Shown: positions 50,832 through 60,509 of the stretch, in pieces
How the letters are laid out: the number at the start of each line of letters is the position of its first letter
Position numbering within the stretch: the stretch's first letter is position 1
From: Acidobacteriota bacterium
Lineage (GTDB): Bacteria > Acidobacteriota > Thermoanaerobaculia > UBA5066 > Gp7-AA6
DNA length: 64,000 nucleotides
Reading direction: 5' to 3'
NCBI GenBank assembly: GCA_027307335.1
Contig: DAHUXD010000014.1
Coordinates: 62,001-126,000 of the forward strand
Program-made: the position numbers and the translations under genes
The notes under the pieces: generated by a model
The model's input: the letters and a program-made list of their open reading frames with translations, nothing else
Databases searched by the model: none
What the model was told of the DNA's origin: nothing

Positions 50832-51472
50832 GCGCGCGCCCGCGCCCCGCGGGCCGGGAGCCGCGCGAGGAATCCGTCGAGCGCCTCCCCGAGCGCATCG
50901 AGCGCGCCCTCGAAGAAGTGATCCGTACCGGGAACGACGACGATCTCCCCGGCGCCCCCGACGAAGCGCGCGAGCAGGTCGGGCGGGCCGTACGTGTCGC
51001 CCTCGCCGACCGCGTACAGCGTCGGCACCGCCGGCCGAGGGGTGCCCGCCCCCGATTCGGTCGCGAGCGGCAACCCCAGCGCGATCGCGGCCTCGACCCG
51101 GCGATCTCCGTCGATCCCGCGGAGGGCCGCCGCCGCGCCGAAGGAGAATCCGCCGGCGACGAGCGGGAGGCCTGCGTGCCGCTCGGCCTCGTCGAGCGCG
51201 GCCCGGAAGTCGTCGACCTCGCCGCGCAGCGCGTCGTACGACCCCTCCGAGAGGCCGACGCCCCGGAAGTTGAACCGCAGCGTGGCGAATCCCGCCTTCG
51301 CGAGCGACTGTGCCGCCCGGTACACGACCTTGTTGTGCATGGTGCCGCCGAAGCGAGGGTGCGGGTGCGCGAACACCGCGCCTCCGCGAACCGCGCCGGC
51401 GGCCTCCTTCCAGAGGCCCTCGAGAGCGCCCGCCGGTCCGCGAAACCGCACCGTCCGAAGCTTACCGGTCAA
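50828..51472 (-). CDS. Alpha/beta hydrolase (COG2945-like)
   Basis: 214 residues. FAHPHPRFGGTMHNKVVY, RFNFRGVGLSEG, nucleophile Ser in GGFSFGAAAAL, and the final GTDHFFEG His mark a compact serine hydrolase without a lid. Substrate unknown. An ATG at 51508 is in frame, but it lies within a minus-strand TACGAT -10 (51512-51507). TTG 51472 has GGAGG eight bases upstream and starts just before the conserved VRFRGPAG strand, so it is preferred. The longer form cannot be excluded. Coupled to AMMECR1. Confidence 0.8.
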   Translation of the reverse strand: MTGKLRTVRFRGPAGALEGLWKEAAGAVRGGAVFAHPHPRFGGTMHNKVVYRAAQSLAKAGFATLRFNFRGVGLSEGSYDALRGEVDDFRAALDEAERHAGLPLVAGGFSFGAAAALRGIDGDRRVEAAIALGLPLATESGAGTPRPAVPTLYAVGEGDTYGPPDLLARFVGGAGEIVVVPGTDHFFEGALDALGEALDGFLARLPARGARARA

Positions 51473-51506
51473 TGATCCATCCTCCGGTTGGCGAAACGCC
51501 TGTCTC

Positions 51507-51516
51507 ATCGTATCCT
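51507..51516. promoter_or_regulatory. Overlapping divergent -10 elements (hydrolase / GAPDH)
   Basis: Minus-strand TACGAT (51512-51507) and plus-strand TATCCT (51511-51516) share TA at 51511-51512. Both genes then have leaders of some 30-45 bases with Shine-Dalgarno sequences, unlike the leaderless pairs. Confidence 0.4.
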
Positions 51517-51565
51517 TCGGCCCGTTTCTCGATTCGACGAACTCGCAGCACACAGGAGATTCCCG

Positions 51566-52627
51566 ATGAAGAAGATCGTCCACGTCGTCGGCACCGGCAC
51601 GATCGGCGAGCCTCTGATCGGCCTGTTCGCCGACTTCGGGAAGCATCTCGGCGTCGACGAGGTCACCTTTCACAAGCGCACCCCCATGACGACGGAGAGG
51701 GCCAAGGTCAACCACTTGATCGAGCGCGGCGCGCGTCTCGCGGTCGACAACGACAAGGTCGCCGACTTCGAGGCGCTCGGCCACCGGGTCTCGCAGGAGG
51801 CGCAGGCGGCGCTCGAGCGCGCGACCGTCGTCATCGACTGCACGCCCGCAGGCAACGAGAACAAGAAGGTCTACGAGAAGATCTCCGGCCCGAAGGGCTA
51901 CCTCGCGCAGGGCAGCGAGTTCGGCTTCGGCAAGATGTACGCGATGGGCATCAACGACGAGGCCCTCGTGCCGGGGCAGGACCGGTTCCTCCAGATCGTC
52001 TCCTGCAACACCCACAACATCTCCTGCCTGATCAAGACGCTCGGCACGGACGACTCGGGCGAGCGCACCCTGACGAAGGGGCGCTTCGTCTGCATGCGCC
52101 GCGCCAACGACGTCTCGCAGGACTCGGGCTTCGCGCCGGCGCCGTCGGCCGGCAAGCACGACGATCCCGAGTTCGGCACGCACCACGCGCGCGACGCGTC
52201 GGCGCTGCTCTCGACGATCGGCTGGCAGCCGCCGATCTTCTCGTCCGCGATGAAGATCAACACGCAGTACATGCACTCGCTGTGGTTCGACATGGAGCTG
52301 TCGAAGCCGACGTCGAAGGCGAAGGTGATCGAGCGCCTCAAGGCAAACCGCCGCATCGCGATGACCGAGCGGCGCTCCGCGAACCAGATCTTCTCGTTCG
52401 GCCGGGACCACGGCTACTACGGCCGGATCCTCTCCCAGACGGTCATCTCGACGCCCACGCTGGCCGTCAAGGGCGACCGCGAGATCCTCGGCTTCTGCTT
52501 CACGCCGCAGGACGGGAATTCGCTCGCCTCGTCGATCCGGGCGGCGCTGTGGCTCATGGATCCCGACCCCAGGGCGCTCGCGGAGCAGATGGCGGTGCTC
52601 GACCGGTTCTTCTTCCAGGAGATCTAG
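51566..52627 (+). CDS. Archaeal-type (type II) glyceraldehyde-3-phosphate dehydrogenase-like protein
   Basis: 353 residues. Rossmann N-terminus VVGTGTIGEPLIGLFADFG, then VVIDCTPAGNENK, GSEFGFGKMYAMGIN and SCNTHNISCLIKTL with the presumed catalytic Cys147. This layout (DCTPxG then SCNTxx) is that of archaeal GAPDH, distinct from the bacterial GapA SCTTNC motif. It may act in glycolysis or gluconeogenesis, or be a related semialdehyde dehydrogenase. The ATG at 51566 follows CAGGAG; in-frame sequence upstream is not conserved-looking. Confidence 0.78.
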   Translation: MKKIVHVVGTGTIGEPLIGLFADFGKHLGVDEVTFHKRTPMTTERAKVNHLIERGARLAVDNDKVADFEALGHRVSQEAQAALERATVVIDCTPAGNENKKVYEKISGPKGYLAQGSEFGFGKMYAMGINDEALVPGQDRFLQIVSCNTHNISCLIKTLGTDDSGERTLTKGRFVCMRRANDVSQDSGFAPAPSAGKHDDPEFGTHHARDASALLSTIGWQPPIFSSAMKINTQYMHSLWFDMELSKPTSKAKVIERLKANRRIAMTERRSANQIFSFGRDHGYYGRILSQTVISTPTLAVKGDREILGFCFTPQDGNSLASSIRAALWLMDPDPRALAEQMAVLDRFFFQEI

Positions 52628-52678
52628 GAGAGATCCAGGACACAGACGGCCCGACGCCTCCTGTTACGATAGGAGGCA

Positions 52679-53662
52679 ATGGCCTGGGTCACCTGCCCGC
52701 ACTGCGGCTTCACCCAGATCCCCTCGGCCCGCTGCCTCAAGTGCCACAAGAGCCTCGAGCGCCCGGCCGGAGGCGCCGAAAAGCCGGCGGCTCCCGCGGA
52801 GGTCCCGGCCGCCGCCCCGCCTCCGGGGTACGCCCAGCTCGTGAAGTCGCTCCCGCGGCCGTTTCTCTGGACGATCGCGGGCCTCGCGATCGCGGTCGTC
52901 GCCGCGACCCTGATCTGGAGCGGCGGCTCTGCGATCTCCGCGAACACCGCGCCCGAGCCTCCGCCGGCGACGCCGGAGCCCTGGTCGATGGACTTGACCG
53001 GACGCTGGCAGGGGCGCGCCGCGACGACGATCCCCGGTAATCCGCCGCGCCCCGCCCTGCGCGAGGCCTTCATCGAGACGGATCGGTCCGGCACGATCGT
53101 GGCCGCCGGGGCCGTGCTCACCGATCCCGGACGCGGGGGCGCCGGCGCCGGCTACCTGACGGTGCCGGACGGGCGCCGCCGCGTGCGCGAAATCGCTCAG
53201 GCGCTCGCCGCGGCGCCTCGGGGCGCCGCTCTCGCGCTCGACTTCATCCCGCTCTCGCCCTGGGTCCCGCACCGCGACCGCGTCTGGCGCGCCCTCGAGG
53301 GCCAGCGCTCGAAGGCGGAGGACGTCTCGTATCTCCTCGTCGAATCGCTCGAACCGGACTACTTGATCCAGGCCGGCATCAACACGAGCGGCTTTCTCTC
53401 CTACGTCTTCCTGTCGCGGGAGTACGCCGGGAACCGCGGCGAGGACGCGCTCTCGCGGGTCATCCACCCGGGACCCGAGAGCTCGCTCCGCGGCTTCCGC
53501 AACGTGGTGTGGGACATGTCCGGGGCCGCCGACTTCGTGACGCTGCAGGTGCCGGTCACGCTGTCGCAGCCGGCCGGGGCCGCGGATCGGATCGTGTTGC
53601 GCCGGGAGGGCGCCGCCACTCGCGCGGCGGCTTCTACCGGCGCATCCGCCGCGAATCCCTAG
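52679..53662 (+). CDS. Zinc-ribbon membrane protein, unknown function
   Basis: 327 residues. N-terminal zinc ribbon CPHCGF ... CLKCHK (four Cys, residues 6-26), a Pro/Ala linker, one membrane helix (about 62-82) and an extracytoplasmic beta-rich domain (about 100-315) with LTGRWQGRAATT, reminiscent of small lipocalin-like or DUF folds but not assigned. AGGAGG precedes the ATG at 52679. Confidence 0.7.
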   Translation: MAWVTCPHCGFTQIPSARCLKCHKSLERPAGGAEKPAAPAEVPAAAPPPGYAQLVKSLPRPFLWTIAGLAIAVVAATLIWSGGSAISANTAPEPPPATPEPWSMDLTGRWQGRAATTIPGNPPRPALREAFIETDRSGTIVAAGAVLTDPGRGGAGAGYLTVPDGRRRVREIAQALAAAPRGAALALDFIPLSPWVPHRDRVWRALEGQRSKAEDVSYLLVESLEPDYLIQAGINTSGFLSYVFLSREYAGNRGEDALSRVIHPGPESSLRGFRNVVWDMSGAADFVTLQVPVTLSQPAGAADRIVLRREGAATRAAASTGASAANP

Positions 53663-53667
53663 AGCGG

Positions 53668-53697
53668 GAGAGGGCGACTCCGCCGACGTTCCCTCTC
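53668..53697. terminator. Possible terminator hairpin between convergent genes
   Basis: Arms GAGAGGG (53668-53674) and CCCTCTC (53691-53697) with a 16-base loop, in the 57-bp gap between the convergent zinc-ribbon and NYN genes. Confidence 0.4.
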
Positions 53698-53719
53698 ATG
53701 TCGACGCGTCGAGCGCCGC

Positions 53720-54673
53720 CTAGGACGACACCACGTACCCGCCGCTCTTCGCATCCTTCTTCATCGTCAGGAGCCCGTGCCGCTCGGCGTCCTCGAGCAG
53801 CTCCGAGAACGACTTGTACCCGTAGTACGACTCGTTGAAGTAGGGCTGCTTGCGCTGCATGGTCTGCTTGACCATCGAGCCCCAGATCACGTCGTAGTTC
53901 TCGCGGCGCAGCGCCTGGAGCGAGTCGAGCACGAGGCGGAAGACCTCCTGCTTCTTCTTCGGCAGGTTCTCGATCGACGGCAGCGCGTGCGTCTCGCGGA
54001 CGAGGTCCTCGTAGAAGATGAACTCGTCGCAGTTGGTGATCAGGAGGTTCGACGTCGAGTTCTTGACGCCCACGCCGATCACGCTCTTGTCGTTCTCCTT
54101 CAGCTTCGAGACGAGCGGCGAGAAGTCCGAGTCGCCCGAGCAGATGACGAACGTCGTGATGTGGCCCTTCGAGGCGACCAGATCCATCGCATCCACGACC
54201 ATCCGGATGTCCGCGGAGTTCTTCGCGGCGTAGTTGCGCTGGGGGATGTCGATCAGCTCGATGCCGGCCTCGTGGAACTCGCGCTTGTACTCGGAGTAGC
54301 GCGTCCAGTCGGAGTACGCCTTCTTGAACACGATGCGGCCCTTCTCGATGAGCCGCTGCAACACGAGCTGGATGTCGAACTTCTTGTACTGGGCGTCGCG
54401 CGCGCCGAGCGCGATGTTCTCGAAGTCGATGAACAGCGCCAGGCGCTGGTCGACCGACGCGCGGGTCGGCGGCGCCGACGAGACGCTCATCGAGGCCGCG
54501 GCCGCCGCGGTCGTCGTCGCCGGCGCGAGAGCGGCGGCCGGGAGCGGCGCCTGGGTCTCCTCCGGGGGCGCGGAGAATCCCTTGCGCCGCCGGGCTCCTC
54601 CCCGCCGCCGGCGCGGCTTGCGCTCCGGCTCCGCGGGCTCCGCCGCGGGAAACGGGACCGTGTCTTCCATCAT
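53720..54673 (-). CDS. NYN-domain (LabA-like) RNase with LOTUS/OST-HTH domain
   Basis: 317 residues. A disordered, Arg-rich N-terminus ([14 protein letters not shown]) and Ala/Thr linker (to about residue 68) precede a NYN PIN-like nuclease domain with acidic active-site residues in LFIDFENIA, SADIRMVVDAMD and CSGDSDFSPL, and a C-terminal LOTUS/OST-HTH RNA-binding domain (KKKQEVFRLVLDSLQAL ... YGYKSFSELLEDAERHGLL). Probably an RNA-processing or decay enzyme. ATG 54673 overlaps the thioesterase stop (ATGA). Confidence 0.88.
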   Translation of the reverse strand: MMEDTVPFPAAEPAEPERKPRRRRGGARRRKGFSAPPEETQAPLPAAALAPATTTAAAAASMSVSSAPPTRASVDQRLALFIDFENIALGARDAQYKKFDIQLVLQRLIEKGRIVFKKAYSDWTRYSEYKREFHEAGIELIDIPQRNYAAKNSADIRMVVDAMDLVASKGHITTFVICSGDSDFSPLVSKLKENDKSVIGVGVKNSTSNLLITNCDEFIFYEDLVRETHALPSIENLPKKKQEVFRLVLDSLQALRRENYDVIWGSMVKQTMQRKQPYFNESYYGYKSFSELLEDAERHGLLTMKKDAKSGGYVVSS

Positions 54674-55152
54674 GGTGTCCTTTCCGTCCTTTCCGGCGCG
54701 TAGTCGAACGAGGAGGTCGTCAGGATGAAGGTGGCGAGGACCCGAGCGACCTCTCGGCCATCGGCGTCCACGATCTCGACCTCTCCGACGTTGACTCGCT
54801 GCCCCTTCTTCAGGATGCGCGCCCGGGCGCGGACTTCGCCGCGCGCCCGGCGCAGAAAATGAATCGTCAGGTCCGTCGTGGCGAACCCCATCTTGCCGTC
54901 GAAATTCGTGGCCAGCGCGAACGCCAGGGCGGTGTCCGCGAGGGTCGCCAGCACGCCCCCGTGGACCGTCCCCGACCCGTTCGTGATCGCCTCCCGGTAC
55001 GGCAGCCGGAGGACGCACTCGTCCAGGGACAGCTCCTCCAGGCTCGGCGACAGCCATCCGAGCGCGGGATTGTCGGCCAGACGTTTGCGGAGACGCGGCA
55101 GGAGGTCGGGGGCGATCCCGGCCCGGTCCCGCCGGACCGTGTGAAGGCTCAC
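54670..55152 (-). CDS. PaaI-type hotdog thioesterase
   Basis: 160 residues. The hotdog core NGSGTVHGGVLATLADTALAFAL matches the PaaI/YiiD acyl-CoA thioesterase group (HGG with downstream Asp/Thr). It would hydrolyse an acyl- or aryl-CoA. First gene of a pair with the NYN-LOTUS RNase (ATGA overlap), an unexpected partner. TACAAT lies nine bases before GTG 55152. Confidence 0.87.
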   Translation of the reverse strand: MSLHTVRRDRAGIAPDLLPRLRKRLADNPALGWLSPSLEELSLDECVLRLPYREAITNGSGTVHGGVLATLADTALAFALATNFDGKMGFATTDLTIHFLRRARGEVRARARILKKGQRVNVGEVEIVDADGREVARVLATFILTTSSFDYAPERTERTP

Positions 55153-55161
55153 GAACCTCGT

Positions 55162-55167
55162 ATTGTA
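55162..55167 (-). promoter_or_regulatory. -10 element TACAAT for the thioesterase-NYN operon
   Basis: Minus-strand TACAAT with nine bases to GTG 55152, a near-consensus element predicting a leaderless mRNA. Confidence 0.55.
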
Positions 55168-55246
55168 CGCGATCCGCGGCGAGGAAACGCCGCGCCGCGG
55201 GCACGGGCCGGACGTCGTCCGTCGCGTGGCGACGGAAGAAGCGGCG

Positions 55247-55519
55247 CTATTCCGGGGGTTCCCGCGGCCCCTCCGGAGCGTAATAGGGCAGCTCCTCGGC
55301 CCTCCTCGTCGAATTGTCGAGGTGCTTCGGGACCTCCACGATCGTGCGCGTGACGTTCGGGTCGCAGACGTCGTTCTCGCACTCGTAGGTGTACACGTTC
55401 TTCTCCGCCTCCTTCCGGAAGCGGACGAGCGTCTGGTACCCGTCGCACTGGCCGCACTTGACCGACATCATGAAGACGTCGATCACGTGAAGGTCGGGGC
55501 GATCCTCGGGCTCGGTCAC
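55247..55519 (-). CDS. Small zinc-ribbon-like protein, unknown
   Basis: 90 residues from GTG 55519. CGQC followed by YECENDVCDP gives four Cys likely to bind zinc, with an acidic Pro-rich C-terminus. No family recognised. GTG 55519 lies six bases from minus-strand TATCAT; internal ATGs (VFMMSVKCGQC) are possible later starts. Confidence 0.6.
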   Translation of the reverse strand: MTEPEDRPDLHVIDVFMMSVKCGQCDGYQTLVRFRKEAEKNVYTYECENDVCDPNVTRTIVEVPKHLDNSTRRAEELPYYAPEGPREPPE

Positions 55520-55525
55520 GCGCGG

Positions 55526-55535
55526 ATGATACGCT
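55526..55535. promoter_or_regulatory. Overlapping divergent -10 elements (zinc-ribbon / secreted protein)
   Basis: Minus-strand TATCAT (55531-55526, six bases to GTG 55519) and plus-strand TACGCT (55530-55535) share TA at 55530-55531. The plus gene then has a leader of about 14 bases containing GGAGGAG. Confidence 0.45.
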
Positions 55536-55555
55536 TTCGGCGCACGGAGGAGACC

Positions 55556-56011
55556 ATGAAGGGACGGGCCCTCGCCGCCGCCGCTCTCGCGCTCGCCATC
55601 GCCGCCGCCGCCCTCGCCGAGGATGGACGATTCGACAAGACGATCCCCTTTCCCCGCAACGGCGACGCGAAGCTCGACTGGAAGTACGACAAGGTCACGA
55701 TCCGCAGCGTCGAGTGCCGCAACTACCCGAACGACGAGGACATCGAGAAGGCGCGCTCGAAGGACCCGAAGGACCACTCCTGGCTCTGGTGGGAGTTCCG
55801 CGTCGACAACCGGGGGCCGAAGAGCTACAAGGTCCGTTTCTGGGTCGACGTGCTCGACAAGGACGGCAGGGTGCTGAAGTCCGACGACCGCAGCGCCTCG
55901 ATCGACGCCGACAAGATCGACGATTCGATCCGCGTCTCGGGACGGCTCCTGACCCTGCAGGCGGCGGACGCCCCGAAGGTGCGGGTCCGCGCCGAGATCG
56001 TCCCGAAGTAG
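55556..56011 (+). CDS. Small secreted protein, unknown
   Basis: 151 residues: signal peptide (cut near AALAE) and a mature beta-sandwich-like domain (WWEFRVDNRGPKSYKVRFWVDVLDKDGRVLKSDD) resembling FxLYD/DUF3426-type extracellular domains. GGAGGAG precedes ATG 55556. The ygfZ-like gene starts 13 bp later. Confidence 0.65.
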   Translation: MKGRALAAAALALAIAAAALAEDGRFDKTIPFPRNGDAKLDWKYDKVTIRSVECRNYPNDEDIEKARSKDPKDHSWLWWEFRVDNRGPKSYKVRFWVDVLDKDGRVLKSDDRSASIDADKIDDSIRVSGRLLTLQAADAPKVRVRAEIVPK

Positions 56012-56024
56012 CCGCCGGCCCCGC

Positions 56025-56888
56025 GTGACGACCCGCCTCGCGCACCGCCGGCGGTCGTTCGGCGTTCTCGCCGTCTCCGGCGCGGACCGCGAGGCGTTTC
56101 TGCAGGGTCAGCTGACGCAGGACGCGCGCGGCCTCCGCGAGGGCGGCGCGCGCCGCATGGCCGGGCTGACCCCGAAGGGAAAGCTCCTGTACTTCGGGTG
56201 GCTCGTCGGCGAGCGGGACCGGTCCCTGCTGCTCGTCCCCGCCTCCGCGACCGACGCCGCCCGCGTCCACCTCGCGCGCTTCGCCGTCTTCCAGAAGGTC
56301 TCGGTCGAGGACGCGACGCCGGCCTACGCGGCGTGGGGGCTCTACGGTCCGGCGGCGGAGCTGCCCCGTCCGGATGGCGCGGTCCCCCTGCCGGCCGAAG
56401 GCGAGATGTCGGGCGGGTGGCTGTCGCCCGCCTCCGAGGCGGGGCGGATCGAGGCCGCGCTCGCGGCCGCCTGCTCTCGGGAGATGCCCGAGGCCGAGGC
56501 GGAGGTCCTCCGCGTCGAGGCCGGGCGGCCGCGCTTCGGCGTCGACGCCGACGGGGCAAATCTCCCGGACGAGATCGGCCTGGACGACGCGATCTCCACG
56601 AGCAAGGGCTGCTACGTCGGTCAGGAAGTCGTCGCTCGGCTCCGCACGTACGGACAGGTCAGCCGGCGGCTCGCGGGGTTCCGTCTGGAGGGCGGCGCGG
56701 CGGCCGGCGCGGTCTTCCCGAACCCCGAGAAGCCGTCGCACGAGCTCGCGCGGATCACGAGCGCCGCCGACTCCGCGCGGTTCGGCCGGATCGGCATCGG
56801 GATGGCCGCGCGCGACGTCGAGGAGGGGCGCGCCCTCTCCGGTCCCGGCGGCATCGCCGCCCGCGTCGTCGCGCTGCCCTTTTCGTGA
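56025..56888 (+). CDS. ygfZ: YgfZ/GcvT-fold folate-binding protein
   Basis: 287 residues with the YgfZ signature KGCYVGQE (here SKGCYVGQEVVARLRTYGQVSRRL), whose Cys is important for function, and an N-terminal GcvT-like domain (LQGQLTQDARGL, GLTPKGKLLYFGWL). YgfZ supports repair and assembly of Fe-S enzymes such as MiaB, in a folate-dependent way, and is in line with lipA in this genome. The stop overlaps the next start (GTGA). Confidence 0.92.
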   Translation: MTTRLAHRRRSFGVLAVSGADREAFLQGQLTQDARGLREGGARRMAGLTPKGKLLYFGWLVGERDRSLLLVPASATDAARVHLARFAVFQKVSVEDATPAYAAWGLYGPAAELPRPDGAVPLPAEGEMSGGWLSPASEAGRIEAALAAACSREMPEAEAEVLRVEAGRPRFGVDADGANLPDEIGLDDAISTSKGCYVGQEVVARLRTYGQVSRRLAGFRLEGGAAAGAVFPNPEKPSHELARITSAADSARFGRIGIGMAARDVEEGRALSGPGGIAARVVALPFS

Positions 56889-57799
56889 GCGCCGGCGACG
56901 GGGCCCGTCGCTGGGAGGTCCACCTCGCGCTCGCGGGCGCGCAGGCGGGGTTCGCGCTCTTTCCGATCCTCGGCAAGCTCGCGCTCGCCGGCATCCCGCC
57001 CTTCCTCTTCGCCGCCTTCCGGGTCACAAGCGCGGCACTCCTGCTCGAGGGCATCCACCGGCTCGGCGACCGCCAGCCCGTGCGCCGCGCCGATCGGCCG
57101 CGCCTCGTCCTCTACGCTCTGCTCGGGGTCTCCTTCAACCAGGTCCTCTTCATCCTCGGCCTCTACTACACGACGGCGATCAACACGACGATCCTGACGG
57201 CGACGATCCCGGTGCTGACGCTCGCCGCAGCGGTCGCGCTCCGCCACGAGCGGCTCACGCTCCGGGGGGCGGCCGGGGTCGTGCTCGCGGGCGCAGGCGC
57301 CCTCGCGCTCCTGGGCGCCCAGCGCTTCGCCTGGTCGAGCGACACGTTTCGAGGCGACCTGCTCCTCATCGCCAACAGCACGTCCTACTCGCTCTACCTC
57401 GTGCTGTCGCGATCGGTCCTCGACCGCTATCGCGTCGTGCCGTTCACGGCCACGGTGTTCCGCTACGGGGCGGTGCTGATCGCGATCGTCGCGTTGCCCT
57501 CGCTCCGGGGGTTCGACCCGCGCGCCGTGCCGCGCCTCGCCTGGGCCTGCCTGGCCGGCGTCGTCGTCTTCTGCACGGTGCTGCCGTACCTGCTGAACTC
57601 CTGGGCGCTCGCCCGGACCCACGCGTCGCGGGTCGCGTTCTTCGTGTTCCTGCAGCCGCTGATCTCGACCGTCCTCGCGATCGCCATCCTCGGCGAGGGC
57701 TTCACCGCCGGCACGGCGGCCGCCGGCCTCCTGATTCTCGCGGGGCTCGCGGTGACGATCTCCCCGGGGCGGCGCCTGCCGGCGCGCGCGATCCCGTAG
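56885..57799 (+). CDS. EamA-family (DMT) transporter
   Basis: 304 residues with ten membrane helices in two EamA repeats (about residues 12-140 and 155-295). Typical features are the GLYYTTAINTTILTATIPVLT stretch and the second-repeat LQPLISTVLAIAILGEGFT. Likely exports or imports a small metabolite; the substrate is unknown. Start GTG 56885 overlaps the ygfZ stop (GTGA). Six bases separate its stop from the convergent thioesterase. Confidence 0.88.
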   Translation: MSAGDGARRWEVHLALAGAQAGFALFPILGKLALAGIPPFLFAAFRVTSAALLLEGIHRLGDRQPVRRADRPRLVLYALLGVSFNQVLFILGLYYTTAINTTILTATIPVLTLAAAVALRHERLTLRGAAGVVLAGAGALALLGAQRFAWSSDTFRGDLLLIANSTSYSLYLVLSRSVLDRYRVVPFTATVFRYGAVLIAIVALPSLRGFDPRAVPRLAWACLAGVVVFCTVLPYLLNSWALARTHASRVAFFVFLQPLISTVLAIAILGEGFTAGTAAAGLLILAGLAVTISPGRRLPARAIP

Positions 57800-57805
57800 C
57801 CGCCC

Positions 57806-58213
57806 TCAGGAATCGCGGAACCGCTCGAGTCCCGCGACGAGGTCGGCGGGCGCCCGGATGGCCCTCCCGTTCGGGTCCGTGAACACGTGGCGCGTCGCCC
57901 CGTCGGCGAGCCGGTCGCCGTCCGGATTCTCGACCCGGTAGCCGAACGTGCAGCCGCGGCCCGAGAGGTCGGTCATCGCCGTGACGATCCGGATGGCGTC
58001 GTCGTAGGACGAGCGCCGCCGGAAGGCCGCCTCGACGCGGGTGACGGGAATGTAGAGGCCGTCCCGCTCCATCGCGGCGTACGGATGACCCGCCGCCCGG
58101 CACCACTCCGTGCGGCCGATCTCGAACCAGACGAGGTAGTGCGCGTGGTACACGATTCCCATCTGGTCCGTCTCGGAGTAGCGGACCCGCAGGTCCGTCG
58201 GGACTTCGCGCAC
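57806..58213 (-). CDS. 4-hydroxybenzoyl-CoA/YbgC-type thioesterase
   Basis: 135-residue single hotdog domain. YSETDQMGIVYHAHYLVWFEIGRTEW contains the catalytic Asp of the 4HBT/YbgC family. It would hydrolyse short acyl-CoA. Last gene behind coaD (seven bases away). Confidence 0.9.
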   Translation of the reverse strand: MREVPTDLRVRYSETDQMGIVYHAHYLVWFEIGRTEWCRAAGHPYAAMERDGLYIPVTRVEAAFRRRSSYDDAIRIVTAMTDLSGRGCTFGYRVENPDGDRLADGATRHVFTDPNGRAIRAPADLVAGLERFRDS

Positions 58214-58220
58214 GCGACGC

Positions 58221-59527
<1,307 letters not shown>

Positions 59528-59534
59528 CGTCCGC

Positions 59535-60509
59535 CTACGAGCCCGCCCCGTCGCGCACGCGCGGGTCTGCGGCGGCGAGCGCGATGTCGGCCGCGAGCGT
59601 CGCGGCGAGGGTCGCCGCCGCGGAGAGGAGCGAGAGAGCGAGGACGACCGGATAGTCCCGCGCGAGGATCGAATCGAAGTACAGGCGGCCGAGCCCGGGC
59701 CAGGCGAAGATCTTCTCGACGATCACGCTCCCCGAGAGCAGCGCGGGCAGCAGCAGCCCCGTCAGCGTGATCACCGGCAGCAGCGCGTTCGGGAACGCGT
59801 GGCTCCAGATCGCCCGGCGGCGCGACGCGCCCCGGGCGCGCGCGGCGAGCACGTAGTCGCTCGAGCGCGCCTCGGCGACCCCGGAGCGGACGAGCCGCGC
59901 GACGAACGCGAGCGTGCCGTACGCGAGGCACGTGACCGGCAGCGCGAGGTGCGCGAGCCGGTCGCCGAGACCCGCGAGGCCCGGCGAGGCGGCGTCGGAG
60001 GCGGTGCCGTAGAGGGGCAGCCAGCGCAGCCGGACGGCGAAGAGCGTCTGGAGCAGCAGGGCCGCCCAGAACGTCGGGAGCGAGTAGAGCGCGAAGAGCG
60101 CGGCGCCCGAGAGGCGATCGAACGCCCTCTCCGGCCTCGCCCCGGCGGCCACCCCGAGCGGGATCGCCACGGCGAGCGCCACCAGGAGCGCGAGGCCGTT
60201 TAAGGCCAGCGTGTGGGGCAGCGCCTCGCGAATGCGCTCCGCGACCGGCCGATGATCCGCGAACGACTCGCCGAAGTCGAACCGCGCGACGCGGCCGATC
60301 CAGCGTGCGAACTGCTCGGGCAGCGGCCGGTCGAGCCCGTAGAGGCGCCGCATCTCTTCCGCCGCCCGTCCGCTCGAGCGGCGCACCGCATCCGGTCCGC
60401 CGGCCGAGGGCGCTCCGGGCGCGAGGTGGAGGAGCACGAAAACGATCACCGCGATGCCGAGGAGCGTCGGCAGCGCCAGAAGGAGCCTCCTCCCGACGTA
60501 GCGGATCAC
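59535..60509 (-). CDS. Oligopeptide ABC transporter permease (DppB/OppB type)
   Basis: 324 residues with six membrane helices: RRLLLALPTLLGIAVIVFVLLHLAPG at the start, LYGLDRPLPEQFARWIG, and the EAA loop ARARGASRRRAIWSHAFPNALLPVIT. GTG 60509 overlaps the binding-protein stop (GTGA) and begins with the family-typical IRYVGRR. The frame is open further upstream only by chance. Confidence 0.92.
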   Translation of the reverse strand: MIRYVGRRLLLALPTLLGIAVIVFVLLHLAPGAPSAGGPDAVRRSSGRAAEEMRRLYGLDRPLPEQFARWIGRVARFDFGESFADHRPVAERIREALPHTLALNGLALLVALAVAIPLGVAAGARPERAFDRLSGAALFALYSLPTFWAALLLQTLFAVRLRWLPLYGTASDAASPGLAGLGDRLAHLALPVTCLAYGTLAFVARLVRSGVAEARSSDYVLAARARGASRRRAIWSHAFPNALLPVITLTGLLLPALLSGSVIVEKIFAWPGLGRLYFDSILARDYPVVLALSLLSAAATLAATLAADIALAAADPRVRDGAGS

